DNA of 7,682 nucleotides from Bacillota bacterium (GTDB lineage: Bacteria; Bacillota; Clostridia; Lachnospirales; Lachnospiraceae), in NCBI GenBank assembly GCA_023399455.1, contig JAEWPN010000259.1, positions 1 to 7,682 of the forward strand, read 5' to 3'. Of the stretch, positions 1-6,146 are shown one piece after another. The notes under the pieces are model-generated. The model had not been told where the DNA came from, made no database searches, and saw only the letters and a list, made by a program, of their open reading frames with translations. Both the position numbers and the translations under genes were made by a program. The stretch's first letter is position 1, and each line of letters begins with the position of its first letter.

Positions 1-15
1 TTCGAATATATCCAT
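1..15 (-). CDS. Possible first codons of a leftward gene, cut by the window edge
   Basis: On the minus strand an ATG at 15-13 opens a frame reading Met-Asp-Ile-Phe-Glu to the edge. An AAGGA-like ribosome binding site lies at 27-31, 11 nt upstream, and a plausible promoter lies further upstream (44-73). An in-frame ATG at 27-25 is an alternative start but overlaps the AAGGA. Five codons do not allow any identification. The call rests on the ordered promoter, Shine-Dalgarno and ATG, so it is tentative. Confidence 0.3.
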
Positions 16-43
16 AACCTTCTGCATCCTTTTTTATTGTTCA

Positions 44-73
44 ATCTTACCATATTTCCCGGAGACAACACAA
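44..73 (-). promoter_or_regulatory. Candidate promoter for the gene at the left edge
   Basis: The minus strand shows TTGTGT at 68-73, an 18-nt spacer and TAAGAT at 44-49. The bases TGG directly before the -10 give an extended -10 (TGn) arrangement. Transcription would start near 37, leaving a leader of about 20 nt before the ATG at 15. It lies downstream of the ABC operon terminator, which fits a new transcription unit. Neither box is close to consensus (3/6 and 4/6 matches). Confidence 0.35.
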
Positions 74-139
74 TAGAATACGGCTTATTTTGGAAAAAAC
101 GAAAAAAGTACATAATACGACCTTTTCCGATTTTCAAAA

Positions 140-164
140 TAGGAGCTGCAAGAAGCAGCTCCTA
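140..164 (-). terminator. Rho-independent terminator of the ABC exporter operon
   Basis: A perfect inverted repeat forms a 10-bp stem (TAGGAGCTGC / GCAGCTCCTA) with a 5-nt loop. It starts 18 nt after the stop codon of the downstream ABC gene. On the minus strand the stem is followed by TTTTGAAAAT, a short U-run, so the terminator is oriented for the ABC operon. The U-tract is short, so termination may be incomplete. Confidence 0.8.
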
Positions 165-181
165 AATAATTATAATGAATA

Positions 182-1969
182 TTATTTTTTCAAAAACTCG
201 AACTGAGATAAGTATAAATTGCTGTATTCTCCTTTCAGCTCCAGAAGTTCCTCGTGAGTTCCCCGTTCCAATATCTTGCCCTGATCCACGTACATGATGC
301 AGTCCGCATTCTGAATCGTAGAAAGCCTGTGGGCAATAATGAATGAAGTCCTGCCCTTTAAAAGCTCCCTCAGTCCTCTTTGCAGTACGATCTCCGTCTC
401 GGTATCGATGCTGGAGGTCGCTTCATCCAGTATCAGTATCTTCGGATCCGCTAACAGCGCTCTGGCAAAGGAAATGAGCTGACGCTGTCCGGCAGACAGC
501 CTGCTTCCTCTTTCATTTACCTGCGTCTGGTAACCGCCGTCCATCCTCATAATGAAATCGTGGGCACATACGGTTCTTGCTGCACGTATAACGTCTTCAT
601 CGGAAGCCTGCATATTGCCATAGCGGATATTGTCCATAATAGTGCCGGAGAAAATAAAGCTGTCCTGCATCATGATCCCCATCTGAGACCTCAAAGAGCG
701 AATGGTCACCTTGGAAATATCCACATCGTCTATATAGACTGCACCGGAACCCACATTGTAAAAACGGCTGATCAGATTGACAATGGTCGTCTTTCCCGCA
801 CCTGTCGGGCCTACAATGGCGAAGGACTCTCCAGGGCTTGCAGTGAAGTTAATATGATCCAGTATGATCTGTCCGTCTTCATACCCGAACACCACATCCT
901 TAAACTGAATCTTCCCTTCGATGAGCGGCATTTCCACCGCCCCCTCCGCATCCTTGACCTGTACTTCTTCGTCAATGGTTTCAAAGATACGCTCCAGATA
1001 AGAAATGGCCGTCAGAAGCGAGTTATAAAAATTCGCCAGCGTATTGATAGGGTTCCAGAAACGGCTGATATAAGCGGTAAAAGCAACCAGCACACCCACC
1101 GTGATTCCACCGTCTCCTCCGAGCATCCACTGTATTCCAAGCACATAGATAAAAGCAGCGGTAACCGTGGAAATAATATCCACACTGGGGCCCATCAGGA
1201 AGTTAAACTTCACCGCCCGCATCCAGGACTCTCTATATCCTCTGCTTAGCTGATTAAAGATATCCGTGTTCCTGCTCTCTCTTGTAAAAGACTGGGTCAC
1301 GCGGATTCCATTGATGCTCTCTGCCAGATAGGCATTTAGGTTGGACTGCTTGTTGCTCTGAATCTGCCAGGCCACCCTCTGCTTCTTCTTGATCAACACC
1401 ACCACCAGAACCAGGACCGGAAGTCCGCACAGACAAATAAGCGTCAGCCGCACGTTGATCCAAAGCATGAAAAACAGGATGAACACCAGATTGCACAAAT
1501 CCGTGATCGTATTGATAATACCATTGGAAAGCAGGTCGCTTAAGCTGTTCACATAGTTGACCACACGGACCTGAATCTTTCCATGAGGTCTCGTATCATA
1601 ATAAGAAAACGGCAGCTCCTGCAAATGGGCAAAAATGTCATACCGCAGCTTGTGAATGATATTCTGTCCGATTTCGTTGGTAATCTTTATTTTAAAACGA
1701 AGGCTGACCGACACATACAGCGCGATCAGAAAGGTATAGAAACTGTAGAGTCCTATAGTCTTCATATCCTTCTGCGGAATACATTCGTCCATAACCGTCA
1801 TCAGGAACCGCGGAACCAGCATGGCAAGCGCAGAGGATGTCAGCATCATAAAGATAACCGCTGCCATCTGTTTTCTATATGGGCGGATATATCCGGCCAG
1901 GCGCTTTAGCTGATTGACATCAAACCTGTCCTCCAGCACTTCATCCACATCGTATTTGTTCCGTGCCAT
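182..1969 (-). CDS. Heterodimeric ABC exporter, subunit with intact catalytic Walker B (BmrD/TM288-like)
   Basis: Half-size exporter of 595 aa: a six-helix transmembrane domain (residues about 34-305) followed by one ATPase domain. Visible motifs are A-loop Tyr363, Walker A GPTGAGKTT (387-395), Q-loop Gln435, signature LSAGQ (491-495), Walker B ILILDE with catalytic Glu516, and switch His547. The second signature glycine is Ala493, typical of the partner that faces a degenerate site. It should pair with the product of the overlapping upstream gene to pump drugs, lipids or peptides out across the membrane; the substrate cannot be predicted. The frame is open to 2029, but I place the start at the ATG at 1969 because AGGAGG (1979-1984) sits 9 nt upstream of it. 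The ATG at 1975 would be only 3 nt from that site. The frames overlap by 29 nt, suggesting translational coupling. Confidence 0.95.
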   Translation of the reverse strand: MARNKYDVDEVLEDRFDVNQLKRLAGYIRPYRKQMAAVIFMMLTSSALAMLVPRFLMTVMDECIPQKDMKTIGLYSFYTFLIALYVSVSLRFKIKITNEIGQNIIHKLRYDIFAHLQELPFSYYDTRPHGKIQVRVVNYVNSLSDLLSNGIINTITDLCNLVFILFFMLWINVRLTLICLCGLPVLVLVVVLIKKKQRVAWQIQSNKQSNLNAYLAESINGIRVTQSFTRESRNTDIFNQLSRGYRESWMRAVKFNFLMGPSVDIISTVTAAFIYVLGIQWMLGGDGGITVGVLVAFTAYISRFWNPINTLANFYNSLLTAISYLERIFETIDEEVQVKDAEGAVEMPLIEGKIQFKDVVFGYEDGQIILDHINFTASPGESFAIVGPTGAGKTTIVNLISRFYNVGSGAVYIDDVDISKVTIRSLRSQMGIMMQDSFIFSGTIMDNIRYGNMQASDEDVIRAARTVCAHDFIMRMDGGYQTQVNERGSRLSAGQRQLISFARALLADPKILILDEATSSIDTETEIVLQRGLRELLKGRTSFIIAHRLSTIQNADCIMYVDQGKILERGTHEELLELKGEYSNLYLSQFEFLKK

Positions 1970-3725
1970 CTTCATCCACCTCCTCTTCTGTTTCGAATAC
2001 GCCGTACTGGTTTTTGAAGGTTTCCGCATAGTAACTCTGATTTTTCAAAAGCTGCTCATGAGTTCCCCTCTCTATAATCCTTCCATTATCCATGACCAGA
2101 ATCAAATCAGCATCTTTTATGGAAGAAATCCTGTAGGCGATGATGAATATCGTACATTTGATTTTTCCGGAATTCAACTGTTCCTGTATGTAGCTTTCGG
2201 TCTCCATATCCACTGCGGAGGTGGTATCGTCGAGGATAAGTATGGATGGATCCTTAAGCAGCGCCCTCGCCAACGAGATTCTCTGCTTCTGTCCGCCGGA
2301 AAGTCCCACTCCTCTCTCGCCAACTACCGTGTCATAACCTTCCGGCAAATGCTGAATAAAGTGATTGGCATCTGCCATGATTGCCGCTTTCTTCACATCT
2401 TCAAACGGACAGTCCGGTTTGGCATAGGCGATATTTCCTTCAATGGTATCCGAAAACAGGAACACATCCTGCATCGCCATCCCGATATTGTCGCGAAGGT
2501 CATAAAGATTCAGTTCCCGGACGTCGATGCCGTCCACCAGCACTTCTCCTCCCGTTGTGTCGTAAAACCTGCACAACAGATTCATAATCGTAGATTTACC
2601 CGCACCGGTAGGGCCGATAATACCCACAGTCTGCCCCGGCTCCGCCCTGAAGCTCACATCGTTTACAATATCCTCGTCATCGGCGCTGTAGGAAACATGT
2701 TTGAATTCCACCGCTCCCTCCATATGCTTACGGATAGTACCGTTCTCCGGAGTCTTCACGCTCGGTTCCTCCACATAGGTACCGTATATCTTTTCTAAAG
2801 AGGTGCGGAAATTCTGAATATCATTGACCCACCATCCGGCCATACGAAGCGGTACGGTCAGCATCCAGAGATAGCCATTGACCGTTACCATATTCCCAAG
2901 CGTAATTTCGCCGTTGATAACCATATAACCGCCATACAGCATCAATATGATCGTAAGCGCATTGGACAGCATTTCAAAAAAAGGAAGATAAACCATCCAG
3001 ATTTTGGAAGCATTTACCTGCGCTGCCCGGAATTCATCATTCTGTCTGTTAAACTTTCCGATTTCATAATCTTCTTTTGCAAATGCTTTTACTACCCGGT
3101 TACCGCTGATATTTTCCTGCACAAAGGAATTCAATGCGGAGAAACAGTTACGGCTCCTCTGAAAAGCAGGTCTGACTTCCTTCGACTGAAGGTATGTTGT
3201 CAGCGCGGTAAATGGCAACACTGCCAGCATACAGAGGGCCAGCTTCACATTTACGGTAAAAATCATGACCAGCGCAAAAGCGAACAGCAGTACATTTTCA
3301 TAGACCGCATAAATGACATATGCAAGGAAATGCCTGATCGCATCCATATCACCGGTCTGTCTTGACATCAGATCCCCGGTTCTCTTCTTATTGTAAAAAG
3401 CAAAATCCTCCTGCAGCAGCTTGCGGTACACCCTATCCCTCATCTCGTACAAAACTCCCTGAGAGCAGGTCTCGAAAATAACCTGATAAAAATACCGAAG
3501 GACTCCCCGCACGGCAGTCACCACAAGCAGAACCAGTATCAGCTTCGGGAGCAGGGAATAATTTCCTCCCGTAATGACATCATCCACGATCATGCCGGAT
3601 ATGTAGGGATTGATAATTGCAAGAACCGAAATCACCGTCGTCAGCGCAAGTCCCAAAAGCATGAGCCATCTGTACTTCTTTAAAAAGGAAAGCAGCCACT
3701 TTACGGACACTTTACCCAGTTTCAT
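1941..3725 (-). CDS. Heterodimeric ABC exporter, subunit with degenerate ATPase site (BmrC/TM287-like)
   Basis: Half-size ABC exporter of 594 aa, first gene of the operon. The transmembrane domain (about residues 20-297, six helices) is followed by an ATPase domain with A-loop Tyr346, Walker A GPTGAGKST (371-379), Q-loop Gln419 and a canonical signature LSGGQ (475-479). The Walker B motif reads ILILDD, so the catalytic Glu is replaced by Asp500, and the switch-loop His is replaced by Tyr531. Both changes mark a non-hydrolysing site. Paired with the downstream subunit, this protein gives its good LSGGQ to the active site, while its poor Walker B/H-loop faces the partner's LSAGQ. The start is supported by AGGAGG (3734-3739) 8 nt upstream. 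The C-terminal tail is acidic (EEEVDEDGTE) and overlaps the next gene. An asymmetric exporter is clear; the cargo is not. Confidence 0.95.
   Translation of the reverse strand: MKLGKVSVKWLLSFLKKYRWLMLLGLALTTVISVLAIINPYISGMIVDDVITGGNYSLLPKLILVLLVVTAVRGVLRYFYQVIFETCSQGVLYEMRDRVYRKLLQEDFAFYNKKRTGDLMSRQTGDMDAIRHFLAYVIYAVYENVLLFAFALVMIFTVNVKLALCMLAVLPFTALTTYLQSKEVRPAFQRSRNCFSALNSFVQENISGNRVVKAFAKEDYEIGKFNRQNDEFRAAQVNASKIWMVYLPFFEMLSNALTIILMLYGGYMVINGEITLGNMVTVNGYLWMLTVPLRMAGWWVNDIQNFRTSLEKIYGTYVEEPSVKTPENGTIRKHMEGAVEFKHVSYSADDEDIVNDVSFRAEPGQTVGIIGPTGAGKSTIMNLLCRFYDTTGGEVLVDGIDVRELNLYDLRDNIGMAMQDVFLFSDTIEGNIAYAKPDCPFEDVKKAAIMADANHFIQHLPEGYDTVVGERGVGLSGGQKQRISLARALLKDPSILILDDTTSAVDMETESYIQEQLNSGKIKCTIFIIAYRISSIKDADLILVMDNGRIIERGTHEQLLKNQSYYAETFKNQYGVFETEEEVDEDGTEQIRCG
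1979..1984 (-). promoter_or_regulatory. Ribosome binding site fixing the start of the second ABC gene
   Basis: A consensus AGGAGG lies inside the last codons of the upstream ABC gene. It is 9 nt from the ATG at 1969 and 3 nt from the ATG at 1975. This favours 1969 and a 595-aa product over the longer open frame. Confidence 0.8.
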
Positions 3726-3759
3726 CTCATTCTCCTCCTCGTTTTATCTGTTGAAATTT

Positions 3760-3780
3760 TGTAAACCCTCACATTTTACA
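3760..3780. promoter_or_regulatory. Dyad over the predicted ABC promoter start, possible operator
   Basis: A perfect 6-bp inverted repeat, TGTAAA-N9-TTTACA, is centred at 3770. It covers the candidate -10 box and transcription start of the ABC operon, a usual place for a repressor operator. A second small palindrome, AATCG-A-CGATT, lies at 3785-3795 in the spacer of the same promoter. No cognate regulator is adjacent. Short dyads occur by chance in AT-rich DNA, so this is tentative. Confidence 0.3.
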
Positions 3781-3800
3781 TCATAATCGACGATTGCGAA
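3773..3800 (-). promoter_or_regulatory. Candidate promoter of the ABC exporter operon
   Basis: On the minus strand TTCGCA (3795-3800, 4/6 to consensus), a 16-nt spacer and TAAAAT (3773-3778, 5/6) lie just after the GH27 stop codon. Transcription would begin near 3766, giving a leader of about 40 nt. No strong intrinsic terminator precedes it, so read-through from the GH27 gene is also possible. Confidence 0.4.
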
Positions 3801-3804
3801 ACTC

Positions 3805-5103
3805 TTATTCCAGCCTATACACGCTGCTTCCATGTGCCGGAAGAATGCAGGAAATCCTGCCTTTACTGCTCTTAGTTCTTACCTGTGTCCACAACTCAAA
3901 CAGCGAAGTATCCGCAGAAAACGTCTCATCAATGTCTTTCAAAGCTACGGACACTTCCATCTCTTCGTCCGCCAGATTGAACAGTGCTGCAAACCGTTCC
4001 TTTGTATGGGCATTATATGCGGTCCATACTGCTTTCATTTCATCACGTGCAAGCTGATGCGGACGGCAATCCGGCGTGAGCATGGAAAGAACATCCTTGT
4101 TCGTGAGCAATGAAAGCGTCCAGTCGTCCATTTTCGTCATCTCCGCCCCGAGCATCAACGGAGAACCGAAGATGCACCAGAGCGTCATCATGGTACGCTG
4201 CTCTTCTTTGGTAAAATTAGTCCGGCGCTCCTCTCCGAAGCCTTTTCCCAGCCAGCCTAAAGGCAGCATATCGCAGTCCGGATAACATCCTCCGGACACC
4301 TGATTTTCCCACAATTCACACCGGTGGAACATATCCTTAAGCAAATCCCAGTTATCCCAGAAGTCATCGGTAATGCGCCACATATTTGCATGCTTCTCAT
4401 AGTGCCATGCCTTATCGATCAGTGCCGGGCCCGGAGATAAAGACAAAACGACCTGACGTCCGCAGCGTTCTATCGCTTTTGAAAGCATCTCGATCTCATG
4501 GCGTGCGGAATACTGGTTAGCCGTATACATGTTGGTGTTACATATATCGTCACATTTGATAAAATCCACATCCCATGAAGCATAAAGCTCCAGCAGTGAA
4601 TCGTAATAGGTCTGCCCAGCTTCTGTATTGCGCACTCCGTACATATCCGGATTCCAGCCGCAGATGGATGACGGGTCCGCAACCATATCCGCCGTCAGAT
4701 CCGTACCGAGGAGCTTGCTGTGGGCATGAGCCGCAGTACGGGGAATCCCTCGCATAATATGAATACCGAATTTCAGTCCCAGACTATGTATATAATCCGC
4801 CAGAGGCTTGAAGCCCGCGCCGCCTGCAGAGGACGGGAACCGCTCCGGGTCAGGCTGCAATCTTGAATACTCGTCTATCTTGGGAGCGGCGAACGGAATA
4901 TACTGAAACCTGTCTCTCATGGAGCCCGGTTTATGGGAATACCATTCAATATCGATTACGATATATTCCCATCCATATTCTTTCATATGTGCTGCCATAT
5001 AGTCGGCATTTGCCTTTACCTGCTCTTCATTTACCGTTGTATCATAATAATCGTAACTGTTCCATCCCATCGGCGGAAGTGCTGCAAAATTGTTCTTATT
5101 CAT
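3805..5103 (-). CDS. GH27 family glycoside hydrolase, alpha-galactosidase-like, cytoplasmic
   Basis: A 432-aa GH27 (clan GH-D) retaining glycosidase. The N-terminal barrel opens with PPMGWNSYDYY (10-20). The predicted nucleophile is Asp185 in FIKCDD, and the acid/base is Asp247 in WRITDD. CDMLPLG (277-283) and SPLMLGA (314-320) are further family landmarks, followed by a small beta domain to the C terminus. There is no signal peptide, so it should act on imported oligosaccharides such as raffinose or melibiose. Translation starts at the ATG at 5103, with AGGAG (5109-5113) 5 nt upstream. Divergence from an AraC-type gene and proximity to sucrose phosphorylase support an alpha-galactoside role. 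Pocket positions differ from classical alpha-galactosidases: IDIEW (50-54) stands where IDDCW is usual, and Ser223 aligns by eye with the Glu that contacts O2. The family call is firm, but the exact sugar (galactoside, N-acetylgalactosaminide or arabinopyranoside) is uncertain. Confidence 0.9.
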   Translation of the reverse strand: MNKNNFAALPPMGWNSYDYYDTTVNEEQVKANADYMAAHMKEYGWEYIVIDIEWYSHKPGSMRDRFQYIPFAAPKIDEYSRLQPDPERFPSSAGGAGFKPLADYIHSLGLKFGIHIMRGIPRTAAHAHSKLLGTDLTADMVADPSSICGWNPDMYGVRNTEAGQTYYDSLLELYASWDVDFIKCDDICNTNMYTANQYSARHEIEMLSKAIERCGRQVVLSLSPGPALIDKAWHYEKHANMWRITDDFWDNWDLLKDMFHRCELWENQVSGGCYPDCDMLPLGWLGKGFGEERRTNFTKEEQRTMMTLWCIFGSPLMLGAEMTKMDDWTLSLLTNKDVLSMLTPDCRPHQLARDEMKAVWTAYNAHTKERFAALFNLADEEMEVSVALKDIDETFSADTSLFELWTQVRTKSSKGRISCILPAHGSSVYRLE

Positions 5104-5151
5104 ACTATCTCCTTTAGTAAATCAGGTGTTTTTTTGATTTCATCATTCTTA

Positions 5152-5180
5152 TTGCTTTTCTTCTTCCAATCAATTATAGT
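5152..5180 (+). promoter_or_regulatory. Promoter of the AraC-family regulator gene
   Basis: TTGCTT (5152-5157), a 17-nt spacer and TATAGT (5175-5180) form a plausible sigma-A promoter. The leader to the ATG at 5236 is about 49 nt. Its -10 box overlaps that of the divergent GH27 promoter by four bases, inside the near-palindrome CAATTATAGTTG (5171-5182). Confidence 0.5.
5173..5178 (-). promoter_or_regulatory. -10 box of the GH27 gene, no -35 box
   Basis: A perfect TATAAT on the minus strand would give a leader of about 62 nt ahead of the GH27 ATG. At 16-19 nt upstream there is no TTGACA-like hexamer (TTTATA, TTTTAT and similar). A missing -35 box is typical of promoters that need an activator such as the divergently encoded AraC-family protein. 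The activator dependence is inference. Confidence 0.5.
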
Positions 5181-5210
5181 TGAAAGTGATAGGTTATAAA
5201 AGAATAGTTT
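5175..5210 (+). repeat. Three imperfect ATAG(G)TT repeats, candidate regulator half-sites
   Basis: TATAGTTG (5175-5182), GATAGGTT (5188-5195) and AATAGTTT (5203-5210) lie in the same orientation, 13 and 15 nt apart, upstream of the GH27 -10 box. AraC-family proteins usually bind direct repeats, so these could be half-sites for the adjacent regulator. The region is AT-rich and the repeats are short, so the call is weak. Confidence 0.2.
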
Positions 5211-5220
5211 CTTGATAAAC

Positions 5221-5225
5221 AGAGG
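5221..5225 (+). promoter_or_regulatory. Ribosome binding site of the AraC-family gene
   Basis: AGAGG lies 10 nt before the ATG at 5236 and 7 nt before an in-frame TTG at 5233. The frame opens at a TTG at 5212, but that codon is upstream of this site and cannot use it. The ATG at 5236 is therefore preferred; a TTG start at 5233 would add one residue. Confidence 0.6.
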
Positions 5226-5235
5226 TATTTTTTTG

Positions 5236-6084
5236 ATGCAATACAATTTTGGACATTTTGGTTTCCTGAATACCGATGATATGGCAGACCAGCCGTTGAT
5301 TCTTATGGACGGCGGCATTGAATCCCGTTTCCGCGAGAACTACGATTTCTCCAATGAAAGAAGGGACACATACGGTGGATATTTATTTCAATATACGTTA
5401 TCGGGAAAAGGATGGTTTGAAAAAAACGGAGATAGATATTGTGTTTCCGAAGGTGTGGGATTTCTGACAAAGATACCGGAAAAGACCCGCTATTATCTGG
5501 ATAAAGACTCTGCGGAGCCCTGGACGTTTTTATATCTGCATTTCGATGGAAATACTGCCGCTCCATTTTTCCAGAAGCTGGACGCTCTCTGTGGCTGCGT
5601 CTTTTCTCTGGACCCCAACTCTCATCCGATCACTCAATACTTAAAGCTGCACCATAAGCTGATATGCGGAGACCGGTTGGAAAAATACGAGGGGCAGGAG
5701 TTTTTATATCTCTTTTTATGCCGTCTTCTGCGGGAAATAGAACATTCTGCTGCCAGAGTACAAAACTCCGTGGTGAATCTGGCTCTTCAAATTATGTTAA
5801 AGGAATACAATACACTGGAAGGCGTGGACGAGGTGGCGAAGAGGCTGGGGATTTCCCAGGAGCATCTGACGCGCAGTTTTAAGACGGAACAAGGGATTCC
5901 TCCTGTCCGCTATCTGACGAACCTGCGAATTCAGGCTGCTATGAATGATTTGTTGGATACAGAGGATTTGATTCATGATATTGCGCTGAGAACCGGATTT
6001 TCAAATGGGAACTATTTTGCTAAGGTATTTCGGAAATATGCGGGGATGTCGCCGGGGGAATATCGGGCACATTGTATACTGTAA
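5236..6084 (+). CDS. AraC-family transcriptional regulator, sugar-responsive (MsmR/RafR-like)
   Basis: A 282-aa protein of usual size for the family. The N-terminal part (about 20-110) has the cupin-like sugar-binding pattern, including GGYLFQYTLSGKGWF (47-61) and a FLYLHFDG strand (98-105) typical of regulators of oligosaccharide genes. The C-terminal part holds two helix-turn-helix motifs: about 197-218 (VDEVAKRLGISQEHLTRSF) and about 246-275, ending in the family-typical GMSPGEYR. It is divergent from the GH27 gene across about 130 bp, the classic layout of an activator facing its target. I infer that it activates the GH27 gene, and perhaps sucrose phosphorylase, in response to an alpha-galactoside or a related sugar. 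The family assignment is firm; the ligand is inferred from neighbours. The start is the ATG behind AGAGG rather than the upstream TTG. Confidence 0.93.
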   Translation: MQYNFGHFGFLNTDDMADQPLILMDGGIESRFRENYDFSNERRDTYGGYLFQYTLSGKGWFEKNGDRYCVSEGVGFLTKIPEKTRYYLDKDSAEPWTFLYLHFDGNTAAPFFQKLDALCGCVFSLDPNSHPITQYLKLHHKLICGDRLEKYEGQEFLYLFLCRLLREIEHSAARVQNSVVNLALQIMLKEYNTLEGVDEVAKRLGISQEHLTRSFKTEQGIPPVRYLTNLRIQAAMNDLLDTEDLIHDIALRTGFSNGNYFAKVFRKYAGMSPGEYRAHCIL

Positions 6085-6098
6085 TCGACTTTTTTACT

Positions 6099-6134
6099 CA
6101 AGCCGGCTATCATCTTCCGATGACCGCCGGCTTG
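6099..6134 (+). terminator. Hairpin terminator between the convergent regulator and sucrose phosphorylase genes
   Basis: A perfect 9-bp GC-rich stem, CAAGCCGGC / GCCGGCTTG, has an upper stem TCATC / GATGA with a TTCC loop, separated by a 2x2 internal loop. On the plus strand it is followed by a broken T-rich run (TTCTCAGTTTCTTTATTTT), which fits termination of the AraC-family transcript. On the minus strand the stem is followed by AGTAAAAAAG, which is not a U-tract. It should therefore be a poor intrinsic terminator for the phosphorylase mRNA, though it could protect its 3' end. Confidence 0.65.
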
Positions 6135-6146
6135 TTCTCAGTTTCT

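Noticed and set aside
560..1249. Plus-strand open frame of 229 codons
   Set aside because: It is antisense to the ABC ATPase and membrane regions, with no ribosome site and no domain.
1970..2029. N-terminal extension of the second ABC gene to the ATG at 2029
   Set aside because: The extra 20 residues overlap the upstream gene's coding end and lack a ribosome site, while AGGAGG at 1979-1984 points to the ATG at 1969.
1914..2798. Plus-strand open frame of 294 codons
   Set aside because: It lies antisense to the two ABC genes, whose motifs are unmistakable. Its translation has no recognisable domain and low-complexity His/Arg-rich composition.
5181..5195. CcpA catabolite-repression (cre) site near TGAAAGTGATAGGT
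   Set aside because: It has four mismatches to the usual consensus, including in the central CG, so it cannot be supported.
5212..5235. TTG start at 5212 for the AraC-family gene
   Set aside because: The ribosome site AGAGG (5221-5225) lies downstream of this TTG and serves the ATG at 5236.
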